From Bradyrhizobium canariense (GTDB lineage: Bacteria; Pseudomonadota; Alphaproteobacteria; Rhizobiales; Xanthobacteraceae), in the NCBI RefSeq assembly GCF_018130465.1, contig NZ_JAFCKJ010000012.1:124001-188000 (forward strand): a DNA stretch of 64,000 nt, written 5' to 3'. Position 1 is the first letter of the stretch. Each line of letters begins with the position of its first letter. Both the position numbers and the translations under genes were made by a program. The notes under the pieces were generated by a model. That model ran no database searches and was not told the origin of the DNA. It worked only from the letters and a program-made list of their open reading frames with translations. This document shows positions 16,295 to 26,940 of this stretch, one piece after another.

Positions 16295-17707
16295 ATGAAC
16301 ATGGTGACCCCCATTCAACGACCCGACCAATTGCTCGGCGCGTTGCGCGACAGGCTCGGCGCGTCCGCCGTGTTGATCGGCACCGACGTGCCCGCGCGCA
16401 ATTGCAACGACTGGAGCGCGAGCCTGCCGCAAACGCCGTTCGCGGTGATCCGCCCGCTCGACGCGCAAGGCGTTGCGGAAGCGATTCTGACCTGCCGGCA
16501 GGCGCATCTGCCGTTCGTGCCGCAGGGCGGATTGACCGGGCTGTGCCGCGGCGCATCACCTGAAGCCGGCTGGGTCGCGATCTCGCTGGAGCGCATGAGC
16601 GGCATCGAGGAGATCGATCATGCGGCGGCGACGATGACGGTGAAATCAGGCACGCCGCTGGAGACGATCCAGAAGGCCGCCGACGAAGCCGGCTTCTTCT
16701 TTCCGCTCGATCTCGGCTCGCGCGGCTCCTGCGCCATCGGCGGCAACCTCTCGACCAACGCCGGCGGCAACCGCGTGATCCGTTACGGCATGACGCGCGA
16801 GCTCGTGCTGGGGCTCGAAGTCGTGCTGCCCGACGGCACCATCATCACCAGCCTCAACAAGCTGATGAAGAACAATGCCGGCTATGATCTGAAGCATCTG
16901 TTCATCGGATCGGAAGGCACGCTTGGCATCATCACCCGCGTGGTGCTGCGGCTGTTTCCGAAGCCGCGCTCGACCATGGCCGCGCTCTGCGCGCTCAAGG
17001 ACTATGCCGCGGTGATCGCGCTGCTCGGCGCTGCGCGAGGCGGGCTCGGCCCGCTGCTGTCGGCGTTCGAGGTGATGTGGCCGGACTATTGGGACGTGAT
17101 CACCACGCGCGCCGGCGTCAAGCCGCCGGTCGCCGCAGGCCACGGCCTCTACGTGCTGGTCGAAGCCCAAGGCACCGACGAGGGCCTCGACGCGCCGCGC
17201 TTCCAAAGCTGGCTCGAAGAGCTGATGGAGCGCGGGCTGCTCGCCGACGCTGCCGTGGCGCAATCGCTGGCGCAGACGCAAAGCTTCTGGCGCGTGCGCG
17301 ACATCTGCGCCGAGTTCGGCCAGGTGCTGGGGCCGCACATCTCCTACGACATCGGCCTCGCCGTGGCGCGGATGGACGAGTTCGCGACGCGCTGCAAGGC
17401 GGCGCTCGCGAAGGGCATCGAGGGATGCGAGAGCGTCTATTACGGCCATATCGGCGACGGCAATCTGCATCTCGTCTCCTGGGTGACCGGCCTTGCCGTC
17501 GAGCAGCAGCCGAAGGAAGAGATGGACGCGATCATCTACGGTCTCGTGCGCGAAATGGGCGGCAGCGTCTCCGCCGAGCACGGCATCGGCACGCTGAAGA
17601 AGAAGTGGCTGGGCCATGCCAGGAGCGAGGCCGAGATCGCGCTGATGCGGACGCTGAAGGCCGCGCTCGATCCCGATCATCTCCTCAACCCCGGCAAGGT
17701 GATCTGA
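16295..17707 (+). CDS. FAD-binding oxidoreductase (GlcD/D-lactate dehydrogenase type)
   Basis: This 470-residue flavoprotein starts at the ATG at 16295, with GAGGAGG six bases upstream. A PCMH-type FAD-binding domain spans ~40-220 (PQGGLTGLCRGA, GGNLSTNAGGNRVIRYGM, GSEGTLGIITRVVLRL). A FAD-oxidase C domain ends in GSVSAEHGIGTLKKKWL, the hallmark of 2-hydroxyacid dehydrogenases. The histidines in YYGHIGDGNLHL are the usual metal ligands. It probably oxidises a D-2-hydroxyacid to a keto acid that the divergent DapA-like enzyme could then process. It forms an operon with the GntR gene 8 bases downstream. Confidence 0.92.
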   Translation: MNMVTPIQRPDQLLGALRDRLGASAVLIGTDVPARNCNDWSASLPQTPFAVIRPLDAQGVAEAILTCRQAHLPFVPQGGLTGLCRGASPEAGWVAISLERMSGIEEIDHAAATMTVKSGTPLETIQKAADEAGFFFPLDLGSRGSCAIGGNLSTNAGGNRVIRYGMTRELVLGLEVVLPDGTIITSLNKLMKNNAGYDLKHLFIGSEGTLGIITRVVLRLFPKPRSTMAALCALKDYAAVIALLGAARGGLGPLLSAFEVMWPDYWDVITTRAGVKPPVAAGHGLYVLVEAQGTDEGLDAPRFQSWLEELMERGLLADAAVAQSLAQTQSFWRVRDICAEFGQVLGPHISYDIGLAVARMDEFATRCKAALAKGIEGCESVYYGHIGDGNLHLVSWVTGLAVEQQPKEEMDAIIYGLVREMGGSVSAEHGIGTLKKKWLGHARSEAEIALMRTLKAALDPDHLLNPGKVI

Positions 17708-17715
17708 GAGAGCCG

Positions 17716-18396
17716 ATGCGATCGCTGAAACTCGATGCGCCGAAATCGCTGTCGCAGCGGGTGATGCAGCGGCTTCGCCAGGCCATCATCGACGGCGAGT
17801 TCGCGCTCGGCGCCGCCATCTCCGAGGAAATGGTGGCAAACTCCTTCGGAGTCAGCCGCACGCCGGTGCGCGAGGCGATGGGCCAGTTGCAGGCGCAGGG
17901 CCTCGTCGTGATCCGGCCGCAGGTCGGCAGTTTTGTCTTTACACCAAGCGCGGAAGACATCACCGCGCTCTGCACTTTCAGGATCGCGCTCGAACCCAAG
18001 GCCGCCGAGCTCGCCTTCCGCCATGATCGCGACGGTGCGATCACGACAATGAGCGAGGCGATCGCGGCGATGGAGCCGGCGATTGCAGCCAGGGACAACA
18101 TCGCCTATGGCCGCGCCGACGCCGCCTTTCACGAGGCGCTATTCACCCATTGCGGCAACCGCTATCTCGCCGAATCCTATCAGCTCGCATCCAGCCGGGT
18201 CGCAGCACTCCGCACCAACCTGACTTCGCCGATCGACGTGCGCACCCGCACGTCCTTCGACGAGCACCGCAAGCTGCTCGACCTGTTCGCCCGCGGCGAT
18301 TTCGCCGCCTTCGCGACGCTGATGACCACGCACGTCACCAATTCGGGCGTGGTCTATGCCAAAGCCTTGAAAGTCGACGCGCTGAAGGTGGATTGA
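17716..18396 (+). CDS. GntR family (FCD) transcriptional regulator
   Basis: This 226-residue regulator has an N-terminal winged helix (~10-75: GEFALGAAISEEMVANSFGV followed by SRTPVREAMGQLQAQGLV). An all-helical FCD ligand domain has the metal-binding residues in RADAAFHEALFTHCGN and ...FDEHRKLLDLFARGD. The start at 17716 lies 8 bases after the FAD oxidase stop. It is likely to repress the oxidase and the divergent DapA-like gene until its hydroxyacid ligand appears. Confidence 0.92.
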   Translation: MRSLKLDAPKSLSQRVMQRLRQAIIDGEFALGAAISEEMVANSFGVSRTPVREAMGQLQAQGLVVIRPQVGSFVFTPSAEDITALCTFRIALEPKAAELAFRHDRDGAITTMSEAIAAMEPAIAARDNIAYGRADAAFHEALFTHCGNRYLAESYQLASSRVAALRTNLTSPIDVRTRTSFDEHRKLLDLFARGDFAAFATLMTTHVTNSGVVYAKALKVDALKVD

Positions 18397-18399
18397 GCG

Positions 18400-18576
18400 C
18401 TACCGCCCGCCCTTCGATCCCGGCCTGTCCAGGAAATCCAGCGCGGTGTTGATCTGCTCGAGCTGATGCTCGATCCTGTCGCGGTCCGCGGCGGCTTGCG
18501 CCTTCTCGAGTTCCTCCACGAGCTTCTGCTTCCGTGCCAGCAAGCTCTCTATGACCGTACTCACAAGCCCCCCCAT
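18400..18576 (-). CDS. Small coiled-coil hypothetical protein, 58 aa
   Basis: The frame from the ATG at 18576 (MGGLVSTVIESLLARKQKL) encodes a very charged helix with heptad-like spacing (EELEKAQAAADRDRIEHQLEQ), so a short coiled coil is likely. An earlier ATG at 18618 is in frame. It is convergent with the GntR gene, only 3 bases apart. The function is unknown; the even amino-acid use supports a real gene. Confidence 0.55.
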   Translation of the reverse strand: MGGLVSTVIESLLARKQKLVEELEKAQAAADRDRIEHQLEQINTALDFLDRPGSKGGR

Positions 18577-18730
18577 CGCCTCGAAGCGAGCATCAAGGCA
18601 AAATCCGGTTGCGGGCACAGGCGCCGGGATGGTCGAGGCGCGCGCGAGCGGGCCCGCGCCGGTGCCTAGGTCAGAATGTTCACGGCGGTGGTTGGTTCCT
18701 TGGTGTGAACCGCAACGCCAGCGGATGTAA

Positions 18731-19693
18731 CTATTTGCGCAGGCTCGCCCAGACCCCGCCGAGGATCAGCACACCGCCGAACAGATGGATCAGCTTCGGC
18801 GGCTCACCGAGAATTGCGAACGACAGCAGAGCGCTCGCGATCGGTCCGAGATAAAGCACGAGCGAAGTCCGGACCGAACCGAACTTGCCGCCGAGCCAGG
18901 CAAAGCCGGCATAGGCCAGCAGACCGGGAACGATCCCGGCGAAGACATAGGCCGACAGCGCTTTCGTGCTGAAAACCTGCACCGGCATGGTCCACATCTC
19001 GCGGGCCGCGAGCGGCAACGAGAACAATGCACCTGCGGCTGAGAACAGGCTCATGCGCGCAAGCAACGACGCCCTTGGCGCGGCGCGCGATTGCAATAGC
19101 GTGTAGCCGGACCAGCCGAGCATCGCGATCACGACCAGTCCGTCGCCCGATGCGGTCTCCAGCGCGAACAAGGTCTCCGGATGGCCGCCGGAAATGATGA
19201 GCAACGCGCCTGTCAGCGCGAGCGCCGTGCCGAGCCATTGCAGCGGGCCGACATGCTCGATGCCGAGCGCGGCGGAAATCATCAGCACCGTGATCGGCGA
19301 CAGCGCCATGATCAACGCGATATGGATCGCCGTCGTCGAGACGCCCGCGGCGTAGACCGGACCGCCGCAGAGGAACATGCCCATGAAGCCGGCGGCGAGA
19401 ATCGGCCAGATGTTTTTGGCCAGCGGCACACGGCCGGCGCGGATCTCGGTGAGCGCGATCGGCGCGAGCCCGATGGCGACGATGCTCCAGCGGAAGAAGG
19501 CGAGCGCGAAGGGCGGGACGGAGCCCGCGAGCCCTCGCGCCAGAATCTGATTGGAGGCCTGCGCGGTCGCCACCAGAATGAAGCCGATCAGCGCAATTGC
19601 GCCGAGCCAGGCCTCAGTGGACGGCGCCGCGCCGGCTTCATCACCGCCGTTAGAAGTTTCCTTGCCCGTTTCCTTGCCCGCTTCCTTGCCCAT
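18731..19693 (-). CDS. EamA/DMT family transporter
   Basis: This 320-residue membrane protein has ten hydrophobic segments in two five-helix EamA repeats (for example [56 protein letters not shown] in repeat one and [20 protein letters not shown] in repeat two). It likely exports metabolites or amino acids; the substrate is unknown. The first 14 residues ([14 protein letters not shown]) come from three 12-bp tandem repeats. A second in-frame start further in would remove this tail. Confidence 0.9.
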   Translation of the reverse strand: MGKEAGKETGKETSNGGDEAGAAPSTEAWLGAIALIGFILVATAQASNQILARGLAGSVPPFALAFFRWSIVAIGLAPIALTEIRAGRVPLAKNIWPILAAGFMGMFLCGGPVYAAGVSTTAIHIALIMALSPITVLMISAALGIEHVGPLQWLGTALALTGALLIISGGHPETLFALETASGDGLVVIAMLGWSGYTLLQSRAAPRASLLARMSLFSAAGALFSLPLAAREMWTMPVQVFSTKALSAYVFAGIVPGLLAYAGFAWLGGKFGSVRTSLVLYLGPIASALLSFAILGEPPKLIHLFGGVLILGGVWASLRK

Positions 19694-19964
19694 GGAGCAA
19701 TCGGATATCCGATGTCGGCCGTGGTGAGAACCCGGAAGATGGATCGCTCATGTGCATATGCGGCACCCGCACTGTTCCAGGCGGCGAGGCGATGCTCGCG
19801 AGCAATACCGGCACGACCGGCGTGCGGGGGACGGAGACCGAGAACACCGCCAGCAGCGCACAGACCATGCAGAGCCTCATCCGCACCGTCCTGCGATCGG
19901 TGATCGGCAGAAACAGGAAAAACAACATCGCCAGGATCAGCAGCGCATCGATCAGAAAGAACAT
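19650..19964 (-). CDS. Small membrane protein, 104 aa, overlapping EamA gene
   Basis: The ATG at 19964 is preceded by GGGAGAG at good spacing. The first ~50 residues hold two hydrophobic helices ([19 protein letters not shown] and [17 protein letters not shown]). The tail ([10 protein letters not shown]) overlaps the first 44 bases of the EamA gene in another frame and is encoded by the same 12-bp repeats. The hydrophobic N-terminus and ribosome site support a real protein, probably translated together with the transporter. The function is unknown. Confidence 0.5.
   Translation of the reverse strand: MFFLIDALLILAMLFFLFLPITDRRTVRMRLCMVCALLAVFSVSVPRTPVVPVLLASIASPPGTVRVPHMHMSDPSSGFSPRPTSDIRLLHGQGSGQGNGQGNF
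19656..19691. repeat. Three 12-bp tandem repeats at the EamA start
   Basis: GTTTCCTTGCCC, GTTTCCTTGCCC and GCTTCCTTGCCC follow each other directly. On the coding strand they give the GKE(A/T) blocks of the EamA N-terminus and, in the overlapping frame, the GQG(S/N) blocks of the small membrane protein. Confidence 0.9.
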
Positions 19965-20157
19965 GGATCTCTCCCTTGAAACCGGGGAGAGGATGACGCG
20001 GCGGTGCCGGCGGGTATGTGGACGGCGTCACAGTCCGGCGCCGCTGCCCCGATGCGACTGGCGTTGCCGAATTGCGCGCCACGCGGGAACCGCAATCGGC
20101 GAAGACGGCCCATCGGCCGGTTGTATTCGCCGTCCCGGAGTCCTATGCGTATGCGCC

Positions 20158-22179
<2,022 letters not shown>

Positions 22180-22655
22180 CGGGCCGGATCAGGTCCGGTT
22201 CAGCCTCGCACTGTCGTGCCCCCAAAACAAAAATCTCGAAAACAACCCCATGCACAGTAGCCGGCATGAGCGGGATCAATGACTTACGCCAGGTGCTTTT
22301 CGAAGCCGTTGCTTCGTCGGGCAAAACAGGCGCAAGATGGCATGATCGGGTGCATTGATCGTTGCGTGGTGGATCAGGCCGCATAGGCTCGGCGCCGACG
22401 CGACGGGCGCCCCGCCCAAAATGCGCAGATCGCCAATCCCTGCACCAGCGCCGCGGCAACATAAAAGCCGGCTGCGGCGACAACGCGCCATCCGTAGAAC
22501 GTTCCGGTTCGCATCGTCGTCAGCCGCCTGAGCTTTGCGACGGGATTCTGCACGGACCTGCCGGCGCGCAGTTCGCTTCCGGTCGAAACGTGGGATCGGA
22601 AGGCACGCGCCGAAATCGGTTGACCTGAATGCGGTTATGTAACATATGAAGTTAC
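22180..22655. other. 476-base gap with an MFS gene remnant and an operator
   Basis: Apart from the 46-codon MFS-like fragment on the minus strand (22374-22514) and the palindrome next to the Rrf2 gene, I see no coding sequence. A short CCGGA/TCCGG inverted repeat lies just after the radical SAM stop at 22184-22198. Confidence 0.6.
22374..22514 (-). pseudogene. Remnant of an MFS transporter N-terminus
   Basis: The minus-strand frame from an ATG at 22514 reads MRTGTFYGWRVVAAAGFYVA, continues ALVQGLAICAFWAG and then stops after an Arg-rich tail at 22374. The (F)YGWRVVAAAF start is the typical first helix of MFS permeases. There is no continuation of the other helices, so this looks like a decayed 5' end. 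Short length limits certainty. Confidence 0.45.
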
Positions 22656-22657
22656 AT
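22637..22657. promoter_or_regulatory. Inverted repeat at the Rrf2 gene start
   Basis: ATGTAAC (22637-22643) and GTTACAT (22651-22657) form a perfect 7-bp inverted repeat with a 7-base spacer. The right arm overlaps the start codon at 22656. This is a likely autoregulatory site for the Rrf2 protein. Confidence 0.65.
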
Positions 22658-23114
22658 GAAACAGGACAGTCGATTATCCGGCGTGCTTCACGTTCTGCTG
22701 CACATGGCACAGCAGCCGGGTTCGTTCACGTCCGAGACCCTTGCAAAGGCCATGGATACGAACCCGGTGGTGATCCGACGGATCATGGCCGGCCTTCGGG
22801 ACCTCGGTTACGTCCGCTCCGAGAAAGGCCACGGCGGCGGCTGGACGCTGGCTTGCGACCTCACGAAGGTGACGCTGCGCGACGTCTACACCGCGCTCGG
22901 CAGTCCCGCGCTTCTGGCCATGGGCAACCGGACCGAGGCGCCGGGCTGCCTCGTCGAGCAGGCCGTCAATGCCGCTCTCGATCAGGCCTTTGGCGATGCG
23001 CAGGCGCTGCTGCTGTCGCGCTTTGGCGAGGTGACGCTGGCGATGCTGGGCGACGATCTGCGCAAGCGCCTCGGCTCGCGAAAGCTTCAGGGCATGAGCG
23101 CGCATGGCGCGTGA
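22656..23114 (+). CDS. Rrf2 family transcriptional regulator
   Basis: This 152-residue regulator carries the Rrf2 winged helix ([20 protein letters not shown], then [20 protein letters not shown] and [12 protein letters not shown]). Iron-sulfur members such as IscR and NsrR have three close cysteines near residues 90-105; here only Cys98 lies in that region, with another at 67. A cluster-free, redox- or ligand-sensing regulator of the YwnA kind is thus more likely. It precedes a methyltransferase by 25 bases, probably one operon. The perfect inverted repeat over its start suggests autorepression. Confidence 0.9.
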   Translation: MKQDSRLSGVLHVLLHMAQQPGSFTSETLAKAMDTNPVVIRRIMAGLRDLGYVRSEKGHGGGWTLACDLTKVTLRDVYTALGSPALLAMGNRTEAPGCLVEQAVNAALDQAFGDAQALLLSRFGEVTLAMLGDDLRKRLGSRKLQGMSAHGA

Positions 23115-23139
23115 TTGGCCCATTCAGCAAGGACATATC

Positions 23140-23823
23140 ATGGCCGACGTTCAGAACATGTTTTCCGATCCGCAAGCGGTGGCGAGATACACGGAAGGAC
23201 CGCCACGGTTCGTCCCCGGCTACGATGCCATGCTGTCCATGGCGGCGATCCTTCTGGCCGAGCGCGCGCGTGACGATGCCAAGGTCCTCGTCCTCGGGGC
23301 CGGCGGCGGCCTGGAGCTGAAGGCTTTTGCGCAAGCGCATCGAGGCTGGAGCTTCGATGGCGTCGACCCGTCCGCGGCCATGCTGGGGCTTGCGAGGCAA
23401 ACCCTGGGATCGTTCGCGCCACGCGCGCGTCTTCATCAAGGCTACATCGACGATGCTCCGGAAGGCCCGTTCGACGGCGCCACCTGCCTGTTGACCCTGC
23501 ACTTCGTCGATGTCGAGGAGCGACGCCGCGTCGCCTCGGAGATCCGCCGCCGGCTCAAGCCGCGCGCGCCGTTCGTGGTCGCGCATTTGAGCGCGCCCGA
23601 TGGCGAAGAGGAACGCCCGCTATGGCTCTCGCGGTACTCCGCGTTCCTGGCCGCGTCCGGCGTCGAGCCGGACCAGGCGGCGGCCGCGCGGAACGCCGTC
23701 ACCAACCATCTGGAAATTCTCGCGCCCGCGCAGGATGAAGCGATTTTGCGGCAGGCCGGCTTCTCCGACCCGACGCTGTTCTATACCGGCTTCACTTTCC
23801 GTGGCTGGGTCGCTTACGCCTGA
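23140..23823 (+). CDS. Class I SAM-dependent methyltransferase
   Basis: This 227-residue enzyme has motif I VLVLGAGGGLELKAF, motif II FDGVDPSAAML and a motif IV/V region ATCLLTLHFVDVEERRR followed by KPRAPFVVAHLS. That is the Rossmann-like methyltransferase order. The start at 23140 has AAGGA upstream; 23104 is an in-frame alternative. It follows an Rrf2 regulator and probably shares its control. The methyl acceptor is unknown; such pairs are often linked to responses to reactive small molecules, but this is inference. Confidence 0.85.
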   Translation: MADVQNMFSDPQAVARYTEGPPRFVPGYDAMLSMAAILLAERARDDAKVLVLGAGGGLELKAFAQAHRGWSFDGVDPSAAMLGLARQTLGSFAPRARLHQGYIDDAPEGPFDGATCLLTLHFVDVEERRRVASEIRRRLKPRAPFVVAHLSAPDGEEERPLWLSRYSAFLAASGVEPDQAAAARNAVTNHLEILAPAQDEAILRQAGFSDPTLFYTGFTFRGWVAYA

Positions 23824-24063
23824 GGCGTCACGGCTTCGTCAACACGGCCGGCGTCAATGCGACGCCGGATGCGCCAGGGAGCGTAGTCATAAACCCGACA
23901 GCTCGCGAAGTCGGCGGTGTCCGTTCTGCCTACGAGCCGGGCCTGGCAGTTCGCCTTTGCGAGTCAGCAATGGGCCAATAGGCGACCCACGTACCGCTGC
24001 AAACAGCAACGCAATTGGTGAGTGTCGACACTTCCTTGCGTCACTGTCAGTCAGCGAAGTAGC

Positions 24064-24495
24064 TCACTTTCTTGCAGCCCTCGCTTCCTCTTCACTTTTT
24101 TCTTTTTCGTATTGATCACATGCTGTCTTAGTCGCCGTAATGGCATTATCCAGGCTACTTTTCGCACACGCGGAGTCGCAATTGAGGGCTTTCTTCAGCC
24201 TTTTGTTGCTGCAAACGCGCTCGTCTTCCTTGACAAGAGCGACCCATATCTTTCGACGCTCTGCCTCATTCTTTACCATTTCGCAGTCGGCCTTCGCCCG
24301 CTCCACCGCGTTTAGCTTGTTCTTTGCTACGGCCTCCTTCTCATACTCAATGGTCTGCGCGGACACAATCTTCCGATGCATAGCAAGGGCGTCGTCACAT
24401 GCGTCGGCGTTAGCCAAGCTGACGCTCGCCATCGTTGCAAGGATTGTTGAGGCGAAAAACAAATGGGAAGTTTTCTTCTTCGTCAAAGAGTTCAT
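24064..24495 (-). CDS. Secreted Lys/Glu-rich hypothetical protein, 143 aa
   Basis: The protein begins with a signal peptide (KKTSHLFFASTILATMASVS, cleavage near ANA). Its mature part of about 110 residues contains six cysteines (DACDD, ADCEM, RVCSN, LNCDS, SACAK, TACDQ) and many Lys/Glu residues, with Ala-rich helices. Codon use is noticeably AT-richer than in the flanking genes, which suggests acquisition from another source. No family is recognised. A periplasmic, disulfide-bonded protein is likely. The 240 bases between the methyltransferase stop and this gene show nothing coding. Confidence 0.65.
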   Translation of the reverse strand: MNSLTKKKTSHLFFASTILATMASVSLANADACDDALAMHRKIVSAQTIEYEKEAVAKNKLNAVERAKADCEMVKNEAERRKIWVALVKEDERVCSNKRLKKALNCDSACAKSSLDNAITATKTACDQYEKEKSEEEARAARK

Positions 24496-24772
24496 TTAGA
24501 TGCCCCGCTCCGTTTTATCATTTGGGCGCGCTGATCAAGTGCCAGTTATGTCCCGGTACTACTGGCCCGAGAAGTAAGCATCTTGAGGATGGACAGTTCA
24601 AGCGAACGAATGTCTGCTTCGGGTCAAAAGCGTTGGCCTAGCGCTCGGCTGCAAACTTCCGGCCTGCCCCAATGAACCGGCCTGAAGCTGCACCGCTTCA
24701 ATGGAATCGATGGGCCAGCAGGCGGCATTGTAGGTTTCGGCTGATATGAATGAGGCCGCCGGCTGAGGCGGC

Positions 24773-24931
24773 CTACCTCTCTTTTTCTTCCGTTTGTTTG
24801 CGCTCCAGGTCATCAATCAGAGCACCGATGCGCTTTGCAGTCGTCGCGTCGCTTGCGCCCCGCAACAAGCGCCTGGACTGTTCCAGACGGCGGGCAATTT
24901 GCTCTTGGCGTACGAGTTGATCCGGCATCAT
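24773..24931 (-). CDS. Small helical hypothetical protein, 52 aa
   Basis: The start at 24931 (MMPDQLVRQEQIARRLEQSR) is preceded by GGAGG six bases upstream; a longer frame to 25096 lacks this support. The product is a charged helical protein (...KRIGALIDDLERKQTEEKER). Its function is unknown, and the ribosome site and helical periodicity support coding. The 24496-24772 gap upstream of the secreted-protein gene shows no further gene. Confidence 0.6.
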   Translation of the reverse strand: MMPDQLVRQEQIARRLEQSRRLLRGASDATTAKRIGALIDDLERKQTEEKER

Positions 24932-25319
24932 TGGTGTCGCCTCCGCATGTTCAACCGGACGGGGAGGAGAATGGTTCAAATCTATTCTGGTCTCGTCCAA
25001 CTGAGGCGGCCTCACCCTTGCAATGGGCTTTGATGGTGGGGTTGCTTGTCCGCCGCTTGGGGAAGTTCCATCCGATCTCCCGCAAGGCGAAGCCATTCAA
25101 GGGGCTCATGATACGAAGTCAATTCTGGCCTGCGTCGCACCGCAATCAGCCTGGTATGCGTCACGGCAATTGGCGGCGACGCCGCCGACAACATGAGCGA
25201 TCCGGCCCCCCGTCAGGATCGAACCGGCTGACCGATTCCAAGAAGGTTGCCTTCCCAGGCGGCCATTTTCCCCCGGACGAGGTGTCGCAAACTCTTCCCA
25301 TCATCCATATGTTGCCTCC

Positions 25320-26342
25320 ATGAAAAAAATCGGATTCCTCTCCTTCGGGCACTGGACGCCCTCGCCGCAGTCGCAGACCCGCTCGGCCGCGGATACGCTG
25401 CTGCAATCGATCGAGCTTGCGGTTGCGGCAGAACAGCTCGGCGCCGACGGCGCCTATTTCCGCGTGCATCACTTTGCACGGCAGCTTGCCTCGCCCTTTC
25501 CGCTGCTCGCCGCCGTCGGCGCCAGGACCAGCAAGATCGAGATCGGCACGGCCGTGATCGACATGCGCTATGAAAACCCGCTCTACATGGCGGAGGATGC
25601 GGGCTCCGCCGATCTCATCGCCGGCGGGCGTCTCCAGCTCGGCATCAGCCGCGGTTCGCCCGAGCAGGTGATCGATGGCTGGCGCTATTTCGGCTACCAA
25701 CCGGCCGACGGCGAGAGCGACGCCGACATGGGCCGGCGTCATGCCGAAGTCTTCCTCGACATCTTGCGCGGCGAAGGTTTTGCAAAACCCAACCCGCAGC
25801 CGATGTTCCCAAACCCGCCGGGTCTGCTGCGGCTCGAGCCCCATGCGGAAGGCCTGCGCGAACGGATCTGGTGGGGTGCCGGCTCGAACGCGACGGCGGT
25901 CTGGGCCGCCAGGCACGGCATGAATCTGCAGAGCTCGACGCTCAAGAACGACGAGACCGGCGAGGCCTTCCATGTGCAGCAGGCCGCACAAATCCGCGCC
26001 TATCGCGCCGCGTGGAAAGAGGCCGGCCACACCCGCGAGCCGCGCGTGTCCGTCAGCCGCAGCATCTTCGCGCTGCTCGACGATCGCGACCGCGCCTATT
26101 TCGGCGGCGAACGCGGCGGTGAGGACCAGATCGGCTTCATCGACCCTCGCACGCGGGCGATCTTCGGACGCAGCTATGCCGCCGAGCCGGATGCGCTGAT
26201 CGAGCAGTTGCGGCAGGACGAGGCGATCACCGAGGCTGACACGTTGCTGCTGACCATCCCGAACCAGCTCGGCGTGGACTACTGCGCGCATTCGATCGAG
26301 GCGATTTTGACGCACGTGGCGCCGGCGCTTGGGTGGCGGTGA
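25320..26342 (+). CDS. LLM class flavin-dependent oxidoreductase
   Basis: This 340-residue protein belongs to the bacterial luciferase-like (F420/FMN) fold. It opens KKIGFLSFGHWTPSPQSQT and has the segment ELAVAAEQLGADGAYFRVHH with the family histidine. FMN-binding glycines lie in LIAGGRLQLGISRGSPEQV. It would oxidise a small substrate with reduced FMN and oxygen, or act as an F420-type dehydrogenase. It stands alone between short genes. The ATG at 25320 is the only good start. Confidence 0.88.
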   Translation: MKKIGFLSFGHWTPSPQSQTRSAADTLLQSIELAVAAEQLGADGAYFRVHHFARQLASPFPLLAAVGARTSKIEIGTAVIDMRYENPLYMAEDAGSADLIAGGRLQLGISRGSPEQVIDGWRYFGYQPADGESDADMGRRHAEVFLDILRGEGFAKPNPQPMFPNPPGLLRLEPHAEGLRERIWWGAGSNATAVWAARHGMNLQSSTLKNDETGEAFHVQQAAQIRAYRAAWKEAGHTREPRVSVSRSIFALLDDRDRAYFGGERGGEDQIGFIDPRTRAIFGRSYAAEPDALIEQLRQDEAITEADTLLLTIPNQLGVDYCAHSIEAILTHVAPALGWR

Positions 26343-26372
26343 AGCGAACGGCCGACTTGGCGAAGCGCGCTC

Positions 26373-26531
26373 TCAAAATAGAGCGGCGTTGGTAGCCTGT
26401 CCGTAGATCATTGCGGCCACGAGAGAGAGCAGCAAGCCCGCGCCCGAGAAGATCACGAGGATTTTCAGAGTTTCGACATCAACGTTGATTCTCGTCGCGC
26501 GGGATATCGCCTTTGCCAGTGCAGCCATCAT
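26373..26531 (-). CDS. Single-helix small membrane protein, 52 aa
   Basis: An ATG pair at 26531 and 26528 is preceded by GGAG at a suitable distance. The product starts MMAALAKAISRATRINVDVE and contains one transmembrane helix (LKILVIFSGAGLLLSLVAAM), ending ...ALF at a TGA (26373-26375). It is convergent with the flavin oxidoreductase, 30 bases apart. The basic N-terminus and single helix suggest an inner-membrane small protein. The function is unknown. Confidence 0.6.
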   Translation of the reverse strand: MMAALAKAISRATRINVDVETLKILVIFSGAGLLLSLVAAMIYGQATNAALF

Positions 26532-26940
26532 CGCCAGCTCCGAACAGGCGGCGCGGAAGCGCGGCCTGTTTCATCTAGCGTCATTGCGCGCGTTTGCGTG
26601 TGAAGCAGATTACAGGTGACCTTGCGTGCTGCGCCTCACACCGCCGGCCGAGCGTCCCTGAATCTTACCATTCATGGCGCGCCACGCGTATGACAGGCGG
26701 CCGCTCGCCATGCACCTTGTGCGGGAACCGGCCGAGTTGCTGCCATCTTTGCGGTGCAGGCTGGTACCGGTATTATTCTCAACTGATTCTCGTCTGACGA
26801 GGTACGGGTGCCGCGGCCGTCATCGGCGCGGTCCTGTCCGGCGGGAACGATCTTGGTGCCGAGGGCGATTCGGCGTCGTCGGGGGAGGACAATTTGCGGG
26901 AACGCGAACGCGAACATAAGTTCGGCTAGCGTCAGCCGAC
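26532..26940. other. 409-base gap without recognisable gene
   Basis: Neither strand shows a convincing reading frame. Just before the MHYT kinase there is a run of three GAAC units six bases apart (26895-26910) and a GAAC-ATAA-GTTC palindrome near 26907-26918. The kinase promoter presumably lies here. Confidence 0.5.

Noticed and set aside
25161-26315. A 384-codon minus-strand frame opposite the flavin oxidoreductase
   Set aside because: It is the shadow of a gene with clear luciferase-fold blocks; no own motif.
26895-26918. GAAC units near the MHYT kinase as a LexA (SOS) site
   Set aside because: The alphaproteobacterial site is GTTC-N7-GTTC; the units here are 6 bases apart and give the wrong spacing.
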